The notes below the pieces were generated by a model, which ran no database searches, was not told the DNA's origin, and saw only the letters and a list, made by a program, of their open reading frames with translations. From NCBI RefSeq assembly GCF_932526225.1, contig NC_064034.1:21231747-21295746 (forward strand): 64,000 bases of DNA. The letters run 5' to 3'. This DNA comes from Nematostella vectensis (lineage: Eukaryota; Cnidaria; Anthozoa; Actiniaria; Edwardsiidae). Positions 1 through 10,381 of this stretch are shown here, in pieces. A program made the translations under genes and the position numbers. Numbering within the stretch: the stretch's first letter is position 1; each line of letters opens with the position of its first letter.

Positions 1-3
1 TAC

Positions 4-3000
4 CTCAAAGAAAGCTTTATGAAGACCAACAACTTCCTCTCTGATGGATTTCAGTTCTGCAAATGTGAAATGCTCCATCAGCAAGGGCTGGAACACCTAG
101 AAATTAGACAAGTCAATAACTGAGTCACTGCCATAGCGTAGGCAAGTGTTAAGAAAGAGGACAAAAATAAGCGCATGTTATCCAATTTGATCATCTGAAC
201 ACAGGGCTCCTCATTAAAATGCCAAATATATTCTGTAGTTAATTTTTTTAAACTAGGCCTGATTATTTTTTAACAATCCTAAGACACAATTTGGTGTCTT
301 ATATACAAGAAAGTATGGTATATAGTAGAAACCTTTTCAAATGCTTGTTCTGTGTCTTGCCTTACAGAAACTTCTAACATTCTCACAAGCAGATGACTAT
401 ACTAACAGGAATTTGTTTTGGGTATATATATATCTTACCTCTTCCTCGTGTTTCATGTGGGGAATGATATCCCTCTCAAACTCATCTATCGCTCTTTTCA
501 ACTTTGTTTCATAATTAATCATGGTGAGTAATGTTTTACTTTTGTTTGTCTTCTTAAACCCTTTTCTTATCAAGGCCAGAATCTCCTGGACATGGCTATG
601 CTTGTGGACGTCTTTGACAATTGCACGAATCTGATCATCTGTGAGCCGTCTTTGAAGAGTTCGCATAATGCAGCTATTTTCCACTTCTTCATGATGTTTC
701 AGCTCTTGGAAAATATCATAAAAGCTGGAGAGAAGTCTTCCTAATGAACCGCTGTCCCTGAAGTTTGCTGTTGATATCTGAAAAAAGATTACATGATTGA
801 AATAAAAGTCAAATGTTTACTAATTTTCTATTACATGATTGAAATAAAAGTCAAATGTTGTTCACTAATTTTCTATTACATGATTGAAATAAAAGTCAAA
901 TGTTGTTCACTAATTTTCTATTACATGATTGAAATAAAAGTCAAATGTTGTTCACTAATTTTCTGAAATCAAGCATAGTAGAGGTTATTAGCAAAAGGCC
1001 ATCAACCTGCTTGTTTTTAATACAAATAGTTATGTGCCCTTTTTCCTTATCATGGAACACCATCAAAAGTGCAGCGGTGACTACATCAAGTGGCGGCCCC
1101 TCGGGACAAAACGATTGGTTGTGTAACGGAGGTATCTAAGTACATCATTTTAGTGGAAAGAAAAAGATTTTGGCTTTCTTTAGTAGCTATTGTAAGGTAG
1201 GCCACTAATAGACATAGTGTCGGAAATTGTTTTTTTGTCACACAACACACACCCTACAAAATACACCCTATAGCCAAACAAGGGCACCTCCACTCATCCT
1301 GGGTTATAATAAAGCGGGAATTGTACAGATTAGCCAAACAAGGGCACCTCCACTCATCCTAGGTTATAATAAAGCGGGAATTGTACAGATTACCCAAACA
1401 ACGGCACCTCCACTCATCCTGGGTTATAATAAAGCGGGAATTGTACAGATTACCCAAACAAGGGCACCTCCACTCATCCTAGGTTATAATAAAGCGGGAA
1501 TTGTACAGATTACCCAAACAAGGGCACCTCCACTCATCCTGGGTTATAATAAAGCAGGAATTGTACAGATTACCCAAACAAGGGCACCTCCACTCATCCT
1601 GGGTTATAATAAAGCGGGAATTGTACAGATTACCCAAACAAGGGCACCTCCACTCATCCTGGGTTATAATAAAGCAGGAATTGTACAGATTACCCAAACA
1701 AGGGCACCTCCACTCATCCTGGGTTATAATAAAGCGGGAATTGTAGAGATTAGCCAAACAAGGGCACCTCCACTCATCCTGGGTTATAATAAAGCGGGAA
1801 TTGTACAGATTAGCCAAACAAGGGCACCTCCACTCATCCTGGGTTATAATAAAGCGGGAATTGTACAGATTACCCAAACAAGGGCACCTCCACTCATCCT
1901 GGGTTATAATAAAGCGGGAATTGTACAGATTACCCAAACAAGGGCACCTCCACTCATCCTAGGTTATAATAAAGCGGGAATTGTACAGATTACCCAAACA
2001 AGGGCACCTCCACTCATCCTGGGTTATAATAAAGCGGGAATTGTACAGATTAGCCAAACAAGGGCACCTCCACTCATCCTGGGTTATAATAAAGCGGGAA
2101 TTGTACAGATTAGCCAAACAAGGGCACCTCCACTCATCCTGGGTTATAATAAAGCGGGAATTGTACAGATTAGCCAAACAAGGGCACCTCCACTCATCCT
2201 GGGTTATAATAAAGAGGGAATTGTACAGATTAGCCAAACAAGGGCACCTCCACTCATCCTGGGTTATAATAAAGCAGGAATTGTACAGATTACCCAAACA
2301 AGGGCACCTCCACTCATCCAGGGTTATAATAAAGCGGGAATTGTACAGATTAACCAAACAAAGGCACCTCCACTCATCCTGGGTTATAATAAAGCGGGAA
2401 TTGTACAGATTAACCAAACAAAGGCACCTCCACTCATCCAGGGTTATAATAAAGCAGGAATTGTACAGATTAGCCAAACAAGGGCACCTCAACTCATCCT
2501 GGGTTATAATAAAGCGGGAATTGTACAGATTAACCAAACAAAGGCACCTCCACTCATCCTGGGTTATAATAAAGTGGGAATTGTACAGATTAGCCAAACA
2601 AGGGCACCTCCACTCATGCTGTGTTATAATAAAGCAGGAATTGTACTGATTAGGTGATGTCATGCTCTCTTAAGGAAAGCAATACAATTTACTAAATTAC
2701 ACAAGGGTAGAAACATTAAAATCACTTAAAGAAAGCCTTGTCTAAGTTCAGCTATTTTGAGTAATTGACAATGTTTTTTGTTTCTATTTCCTACAAGTTA
2801 TTTAACCTATTCTCATCCACACCAAAATAATATCAATTATTTTTTTCGGGGTCCGGTATCCATCAAATCGAGCGCTCTGATTGGCTCTTGTGAGGTCCGG
2901 TATCCTACGATCCGGACCCCGTGATACCGGACCGCTCACATCCAAAGCTCGAAATAGTGATTTGGTTTGTAAAATGACCATCGAAAACTCGATTTTTACT

Positions 3001-6000
3001 CCCGAAGTTATAGATCTTCACACTAAAAACTGCATTTTATTTGTTATTTTATCTGGAATCATCGACTTCGACTTCGACATCGACCAGCTTCAAGTTTGCT
3101 GAAAGTTCTTCACGAACATCGACGAAAGTTAGAAGTGAAACATCGCCTCGTGCAACCGTAAGCCCGTAAGGTAAACAACATTGGAAATTTTTTTGAGGAA
3201 AAAAATAATTTTTTTATTTTCCAGCTAAGGGCCGGTCTGTATCGGGAAATACTGTTACCTCGGCCTTGAAAATACTTACCTTGGCCTCGATCAGTATTTT
3301 CAATACCTCGGTCACAGTATTTCACGATACAGACCTCCCAGCTGGTAAATAACATATATATATTTTGTAAACTACGAAGAACAAGAAGTGACACATCGAG
3401 TCCAAGAAACATGCTAGGCAAAAAATGTTTCTTAAAGCTTTTTGCGTTCCGATGAAGGAGGAACGCAACATATTCGGGACTGTTTCGTAGATTTACGACT
3501 GTCCGAGTATGCCACGAGTGTCTGATGCTAGCTCATTTTGAGTGTGAAGACTTTGAAAGTTTGATACCTGGCCTCGTTTTCAAGAGATCGAGAAATGCAC
3601 AGGGTGTCCACAGTGTTGGTTTTGATAGTATGAAACATCGAGGGCTCAACTCGAGCAACTCGAGCTGCTCAACAGAGCGCCTATTTGGTCGACACAAGCT
3701 AAAAGGTAAGCATTTTTTGCATATATTTTGGTTTGCAGTGTAAAAAATGTATGTAAGATTTTTATTTGAGAAAAGAATGCCATATCTGTATGTACTACAA
3801 CCTTCGCTTTATGCACGTTACGGTTTTTCGTTTGAAACCCCCTTGGGTTAATTTGACTTTAATGAAATCATCATCGTCAAGAATACTAAGAAGAGCCAAA
3901 ATATCGGTTTTTGGAGTGGCTGGCCTGATGTGGGTCTGAATTCAACACAAATCCCAGTTGTTTGGCTGTGTGCAGGCCTGATGTGGGTGTGACTTGATCA
4001 ACTAGCACAAGAAACATACAATATCTTTAGGCAGTTAAAGGTTATCTTTATGCCATGGAGGAATGTCTTGTACTCTCCACAATATATAAACAACTAAATA
4101 TATCTTGCCTTAGCCCCCATTGATACACGGATTTACATGTACTTGCCATCCCACTCAATATTTCACAAACTGATACTAAATTATATTATTGAAAATATTT
4201 CAAAAATACTATTTATTTTTTCCTATATTCTAGAACCCAAGCAGGAAATCAACCCTGAAGAAAGCACAATTATAAGGCAACACCACTTAGAAATTACAAG
4301 AAAGATGCAAGAACTTATTACTAATTCAACTTTGTGGTACAAACAAAAGACACCATTGAAAACGGAGTATGCTTCAACCAACGCCGAAAATCCGAGCTGC
4401 ATGCATTTGCTCAGGCAAGTACACCTTTAAAAATCGGTGTGAAACGAAAGCCTGGTCAAAAGGAAATAATATTGCAAAAAAAAAAAAAACACAACAATAA
4501 ATTCAGTTGACAAGCTGGATTTTCAAGCTTCCCCACTGCTATCCAAAAATCCAGAAGCTGTCATGCCCCTCTCAGCTTTGCGAAATCTTACAAAGGAACA
4601 ACTAGTGGCAATGAAAGCTCACACTTGAACACTCCATTGAATGATCCTTGCACAGTCACAGAGTGTGAATCATTTGATACTCTGGCAAATGTTGACAGCC
4701 ATTTGTTACAATCAGTAGTAATAAACCAAGTTCAAGGTAAAATTGTAGCAGTTCAAAAAGCAACAAAACATATAGCCTGTAATGTGTGCCACAAACCCAT
4801 TGAACCAAAGTCTGGAACAGTCTTAATCATATGCCCCTTTTGCAAAGCAAAACAAGCCCAAAGCACATGTCAGGTGCAATGGATGCTAAGAATTGTTGTG
4901 GAACCAACCAACGAAGAACAAAACAAAAGTTGGCAATGCCTCACAACATCTTTCAACAACTAATAAACAGTACAAAGGACAAAATCGATCTTGCAAAAGC
5001 CACTGAAGAGAAACTACTTGTAGCGTTGCTTACCAGCGACTTGGAAATACAATTTACCTATGGTAACACGAATGTAGTAGAGGACTTCCTGCTTCATCAA
5101 GCTACTTCTACAATTAACACTAGCCTACATCATTGTTGGGGATTGTTCACATTCCAGTTTTAATGCTCCAGAAATATCTACAGTACAGCTCTTCTAAAAG
5201 AGGCCAATGAACACCTTACAGTTCCTCAACATCATGCAGCGACTCATTATGAGAAGAAATGACATTAAATTTACACAGGAATACCATACTAGAACACTAT
5301 TTACGGTTTACATTTCACCAATTGTTGTTGTTGTAGTTTATATTTTAAGATCCGAGTTATTATAAATGTAAATCAAAGAATCGATAATTAAAACTGTTCT
5401 GTCATTTCAAAATAAATAAATTGTTGATTAATCATGTATGGACATATGCTGTTAAATTTATTACGCTCTAAATCCATTGTTTTGACATTCTCATAGAGAA
5501 GCAAAGTTAAATGCCAAATTTTTGACACGCCACATGACCTCACTTCCTAACTCTTGTAACAAGTTTTCTTTTTTTTAAAGTGGAACAATGAGTTTACGAA
5601 ACAATAGTAATAATTGGTGAAACAAATATTTTCCCCTTCTCTCCCGGTACAAAACCATTTTCTCTAATTCTCAAGACATCGACTAGAAAAATTGAGCTCT
5701 TTCCATTATATCGAATTGCGATGTAACAGATGTACTTGTATAATTACTACAAATAGACCTACAAATGATTTACATGGTCATACGAAAACAGTAGTAATCT
5801 ATGATTACTACTAGTTACAAATGTTTATTATTTTGCTTAGCTTAGATAACTTTTATCTCACCCACCATAAAATAACATATGAAAAATTATACTTGATTTG
5901 CACTACAGGAGTACAAAAAATGCTGTAAAAACCTCCAACATTTACCAATTGTGATGAAAGTTGCTCAGCAAATCCGCCATTCTGTTGTTGGTGTCCCAGA

Positions 6001-9000
6001 ATTTTTTTTTGGCCTTTGTTTCAGCCTCAGTTTCATGCTAGCTTTCATTTTTTGAGCCTCAGTACCACTCGAACGATTCAAAACAAATTTGAGCAATTGC
6101 AAGTTTTGCCTTGCAGCATGACACACACATGTAATGTCAGTTTTGAATTGCTTGGTGCAGAGCCAAATAAAGGTTAAATTACAATTGAATGGAACTTTTA
6201 AAAAATACATTTATCAGAGATTATTGACTGTAGTATTTTAGCTAAATTAAACAAATTTTCCGTGCTATTTTTCCAAATGGACGAGAATGGGTAACAAGCG
6301 GACGAGAATAGGTAACAAGCGGACGAGAATAGGTAACAAGCGGACGAGAATGGGTAACAAGCGGACTAGAATGGGTAACAAGCAAACGAGAATGGGTAAC
6401 AAGCGGACGAGAATAGGTAACAAGCGGACTAGAATAGGTAACAAGCGGACTAGAATGGGTAACAAGCGGACGAGAATAGGTAACTAGCGGACTAGAATGG
6501 GTAACAAGCGAACGAGAATGGGTAACAAGCGGACGAGAATGGGTAACAAGCGGACTAGAATAGGTAACAAGCGGACTAGAATGAGTAACAAGCAAACGAG
6601 AATGGGTAACAAGCGGACGAGAATGGGTAACAAGCGGACTAGAATAGGTAACAAGCGGACGAGAATGGGTAACAAGCGGACTAGAATAGGTAACAAGCGG
6701 ACTAGAATGGGTAACAAGCGGACGAGAATGGGTAACAAGCGGACGAGAATGGGTAACAAGCGGACGAGAATGGGTAACAAGCGGACGATAATAGGTAACA
6801 AGCGGACGAGAATGGGTAACAAGCGGACGAGAATGGGTAACAAGCGGACGAGAATAGGTAACAAGCGGACGAGAATGGGTAACAAGCGGACGAGAATGGG
6901 TAACAAGCGGACGAGAATGGGTAACAAGCGGACGAGAATGGGTAACAAGCGGACGAGAATAGGTAACAAGCGGACGAGGATAGGTAACAAGCGGACGAGA
7001 ATAGGTAACAAGCGGACGAGAATGGGTAACAAGCGGACGAGAATGGGTAACAAGCGGACGAGAGTGGGTAACAAGCGGACGAGAATGGGTAACAAGCGGA
7101 CGAGAATAGGTAACAAGCGGACGAGAATAGGTAACAAGCGGACGAGAATAGGTAACAAGCGGACGAGAATAGGTAACAAGCGGACGAGAATGGGTAACAA
7201 GCGGACGAGAATAAGTAACGAGCGGACGAGAATAGGTAACGAGCGGACGAGAATAGGTAACGAGCGGACGAGAATAGGTAACAAGCGGACGAGAATAGGT
7301 AACAAGCGGACGAGAATAGGTAACAAGCGGACGAGAATAGGTAACAAGCGGACGAGAATAGGTAACAAGCGGACGAGAATAGGTAACAAGCAGGCGAGAA
7401 TAGGTAACAAGCGGACTAGAATAGGTAACAAGCGGACGAGAATAGGTAACAAGCGGGTGAGAATAGGTAACAAGCGGACGAGAATAGGTAACAAGCGGAC
7501 TAGAATAGGTAACAAGCAAACGAGAATAGGTAACAAGCGGACGAGAATAGGTAACAAGCAAACGAGAATAGGTAACAAGCGGACGGGAATAGGTAACAAG
7601 CAGACGAGAATAGGTAACAAGCGAACGAGAATAGGTAACAAGCGGACGAGAAAAGGTAACAAGCGGACTAGAATGGGTAACAAGCGGACGAGAATGGGTA
7701 ACAAGCGGACTAGAATGGGTAACAAGCAAACGAGAATAGGTAACAAGCGGACGAGAAAAGGTAACAAGCGGACGAGAATAGGTAACAAGCGGACTAGAAT
7801 GGGTAACAAGCGGACGAGAATAGGTAACAAGCGGACTAGAATGGGTAACAAGTGGACGAGAATGGGTAACAAGCGGACGAGAATGGGTAACAAGCGGACG
7901 AGAATGGGTAACAAGCAGACGAGAATGGGTAACAAGCGGACTAGAATAGGTAACAAGCGGACTAGAATGGGTAACAAGCGGACGAGAATGGGTAACAAGC
8001 GGACGAGAATGGGTAACAAGCGGACGAGAATGGGTAACAAGCGGACGAGAATGGGTAACAAGCGGACGAGAATGGGTAACAAGCGGACGAGAATGGGTAA
8101 CAAGCGGACGAGAATGGGTAACAAGCGGACTAGAATAGGTAACAAGCGGACTAGAATAGGTAACAAGCGGACGAGAATGGGTAACAAGCGGACGAGAATG
8201 GGTAACAAGCGGACGAGAATGGGTAACAAGCGGACGAGAATAGGTAACAAGCGGACGAGAATGTAACAAGCGGACGAGAATGGGTAACAAGCGGACGAGA
8301 ATAGGTAACAAGCGGACTAGAATAGGTAACAAGCGGACGAGAATGGGTAACAAGCGGACGAGAATGGGTAACAAGCGGACGAGAATGGGTAACAAGCGGA
8401 CGAGAATGGGTAACAAGCGGACTAGAATAGGTAACAAGCGGACTAGAATGGGTAACAAGCGGACGAGAATGGGTAACAAGCGGACGAGAATGGGTAACAA
8501 GCGGACGAGAATGGGTAACAAGCGGACTAGAATGGGTAACAAGCGGACGAGAATGGGTAACAAGCGGACGAGAATGGGTAACAAGCGGACGAGAATGGGT
8601 AACAAGCGGACTAGAATAGGTAACAAGCGGACTAGAATAGGTAACAAGCGGACGAGAATGGGTAACAAGCGGACGAGAATGGGTAACAAGCGGACGAGAA
8701 TGGGTAACAAGCGGACGAGAATAGGTAACAAGCGGACGAGAATGTAACAAGCGGACGAGAATGGGTAACAAGCGGACGAGAATAGGTAACAAGCGGACTA
8801 GAATAGGTAACAAGCGGACGAGAATAGGTAACAAACGGACGAGAATAGGTAACAAGCGGACTAGAATAGGTAACAAGCTGACGAGAATAGGTAACAAACG
8901 GACGATTACATATACGAAACGGATACATTTCAAAGATAAAGTGGAAGAGAATAGGTGGAAATACCTTACATTACATATCGAGCGATTATCGAAATAGCTA

Positions 9001-9337
9001 AGCGACCATAGAATCTCTGGAAAATAACTGTTTGGAAAAGCCTAGCAATAAAAGTCAATGATAAAGACCTAAAGTTTAGGCATTATTTCCTACAAAGGAA
9101 GAGGGATACATTGAAAAGCATAGAGGACGACAAACAAACAACTAGCGCAAAACAAACTAGATTCCGCTGAATGCACTGAAACGAGGCGTTTTCCAAGGAA
9201 CTTATTCCCGCCCAAAGGTAGCATGACAGTCATATTTTGTTTTTTACCTTTTCAGAAGCGTCAGAAATGATCTGTTTCATGCGTAAATGTGGAATTCTGA
9301 ACACGTCCACTTCCTCCGGACAAACAAGTGGAGCCAT
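4..9337 (-). CDS. FBXL5: FBXL5-like iron-sensing F-box protein, N-terminal hemerythrin part (5' exons only)
   Basis: Three phase-0 exons are visible: 9248-9337, 439-777 and 4-96; the gene continues beyond the left edge. Together they encode about 174 residues matching the N-terminal hemerythrin-like domain of FBXL5, the substrate receptor of an SCF ubiquitin ligase that degrades IRP2 when iron and oxygen are present. Exon 1 starts MAPLVCPEEVDVF and carries the first His ligand (H17). Exon 2 carries H59, E60, E63, H88, H137 and E141, the equivalents of the known di-iron ligands. Exon 3 continues EEEVFQP and then the last helix. All junctions have GT/AG on the minus strand (donors at 9247 and 438, acceptors at 778 and 97). 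F-box and LRRs are not in the window. Intron 1 (778-9247) is 8.5 kb and mostly repeats. Identification is from family knowledge and phase agreement. Confidence 0.88.
789..965. repeat. 46-bp tandem repeat, about 4 copies
   Basis: A unit containing ttacatgattgaaataaa recurs at 789, 831, 877 and 923 (spacing 42, 46 and 46 bp). The array begins about 11 bp upstream of the 3' splice site of FBXL5 exon 2, so on the minus strand each unit copies part of the pyrimidine-rich region next to that acceptor. Confidence 0.9.
1271..2652. repeat. 60-bp minisatellite, about 23 copies
   Basis: Near-perfect 60-bp units (agccaaacaagggcacctcc ... attgtacag) fill this stretch with few substitutions. Because 60 is a multiple of 3, several frames stay open on both strands, but the translations are only the repeat. 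It lies in FBXL5 intron 1 and is most simply non-coding. Confidence 0.95.
2850..2941. repeat. Short direct and inverted GGTCCGGTATC repeats
   Basis: GTCCGGTATC occurs twice in direct orientation (about 2852 and 2897) and once inverted (gataccggacc, about 2930-2941). It could be the end of a mobile element or a foldback; no target duplication was recognised. Confidence 0.5.
3221..3345. repeat. Foldback element with about 55-bp arms
   Basis: The left arm (ccagctaagg, then ggtctgtatcgggaaatact, 3221-3276) is the imperfect reverse complement of the right arm (about 3291-3345, with cagtatttcacgatacagac). The best core is 3234-3254 against 3315-3335. It resembles a small MITE or palindromic repeat. 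Confidence 0.7.
3458..5163 (+). pseudogene. Decayed spliced gene with an RPA-like zinc-ribbon segment, nested in FBXL5 intron 1
   Basis: An open frame from 3458 ends at a donor after 3705 (AAAAG|GTAAG) and joins the acceptor at 4233 in phase, giving exon 2 from 4234. A further acceptor-like site lies at 4506. The coding signal then continues but changes frame near 4615 and again near 4950-4963. The conserved-looking part (4650-4960) has two CxxC pairs 14 residues apart within a beta-rich context, followed by a segment in the second frame, which recalls the zinc ribbon of replication protein A-like single-strand binding proteins. The frame changes suggest a pseudogene or a relic of a mobile element carrying a captured gene. 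Start codon and true function are unknown; the RPA resemblance is by eye only. Confidence 0.35.
5170..6240. other. AT-rich intronic DNA without a recognised gene
   Basis: Part of FBXL5 intron 1 between the decayed element and the 21-bp minisatellite. Only short unsupported open frames are present (for example 5965-6210 on the minus strand). Confidence 0.6.
6279..8904. repeat. 21-bp minisatellite, about 125 copies
   Basis: Unit ggacgagaatgggtaacaag plus one base, with common variants gactag, aatagg and caaacg. As 21 is divisible by 3, long open frames run through both strands but encode only a heptad repeat. Two units lack gg (around 8262 and 8742), breaking the frame; they lie exactly 481 bp apart, marking a higher-order duplication. 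The array is in FBXL5 intron 1. Confidence 0.97.
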
Positions 9338-10381
9338 CTTGGACTTGCACCAAAAACAAAGTGGCATGACGGGTAATAATGATGTCATGGATTCTGAACA
9401 CAGGGAGACCGGTATGACAAAAAAACATCCTGACAGTCGTTGCGCATTGGAAACCGGTTATTTGCTTTTATTATTTGAGCTAGCTGAAGTTTAAGTTATA
9501 GAATATTCCAGTTTTACAGATACAGTCGCGTACAGAGGGGGTGCGCAGAGTGCTTAAAAGCAGTTTTAACTGCTGTATTTAAAAATACATTCCACCTGAT
9601 TTTGCAGCCATCCTATGGCTTTGTGGAAAAAGTATCTAGACTTTTTCCAAGTGGAAAGTACGAATAGTGAATCCATCAATGTATTTGGTGTTAATAGAAA
9701 CATGGTAGTAAAGGGTAGGGACTCTCCCTAAAAAGATGTACATATACCCGTCGAGAGAATGGATTTTAACCCTAAGGGATAGCAGATAAAACAAACAAAC
9801 TATCAGGTTTCTGAGTTTTATTAACGAGCTTCTAAGACTCCTATCTGTTGTGATGACTTTAACTTTAACTACTTTGTTGTTGTAGCTCTCTATTTGGAGT
9901 CCATTTACCAACAGTAACCGATTGCTAAAGTGACAGCCGGCTTCACAGCAATCCAATGGACAATGGCTATTTTTATTGGCCAATTGACGTTCGTAGTCTT
10001 TAGTTGACAGTTCACACGAAATCGACAGATGGAGATTAATCAGAAAGTCTTACAAACTGTAACAGGAAGTGTGATTTTGTATTTTTGGGGTCGGTTCATG
10101 GTAGACACCCTAAGGGATAGCAGATTTCCAGAAGACCCTAAGGGATAACACTTGGGGGGGAATTGTATACCCTAAGGGATAGGACGAGCTTTTTCCCCTT
10201 TTTTATGGAGAGTCCCCCCCCCCCCCCGGGTGGGTAATCATTTTGAGTGACAGAATTCTCAAATGTTGTAGGTAGAAGTTTGTTTAATTTGCTATAAAAT
10301 ATATTTACACGTGAACCAATTCCTCGGTATTGTTACACCCTCGTCAGTCAACACCACTACAATACTACAATAGTTCGCTCG
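9338..10381. other. Intergenic region between FBXL5 start and the ShKT gene end; dispersed CCCTAAGGGATA motif
   Basis: This should contain the FBXL5 promoter and 5'UTR. No exon was recognised. The self-complementary motif CCCTAAGGG followed by ATA occurs four times (about 9769, 10108, 10135, 10170), some copies extended to gatagcagat. A poly-C run is at about 10217-10227. Confidence 0.5.

Noticed and set aside
397-684. Stand-alone small hemerythrin protein
   Set aside because: The frame is an internal exon of FBXL5; the apparent start is an internal GTG codon and flanking exons extend it in phase.
1227-2657. 476-codon plus-strand frame and several opposite-strand frames
   Set aside because: They only translate the 60-bp minisatellite, whose length is divisible by 3; several frames stay open equally well and there are no unique flanking domains.
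6242-8731. 829-, 588- and 589-codon frames of heptad repeats
   Set aside because: Product of the 21-bp minisatellite on both strands; not a gene.
9636-9983. 115-codon minus-strand frame
   Set aside because: No domain, no splice partner found and composition unlike neighbouring coding exons.
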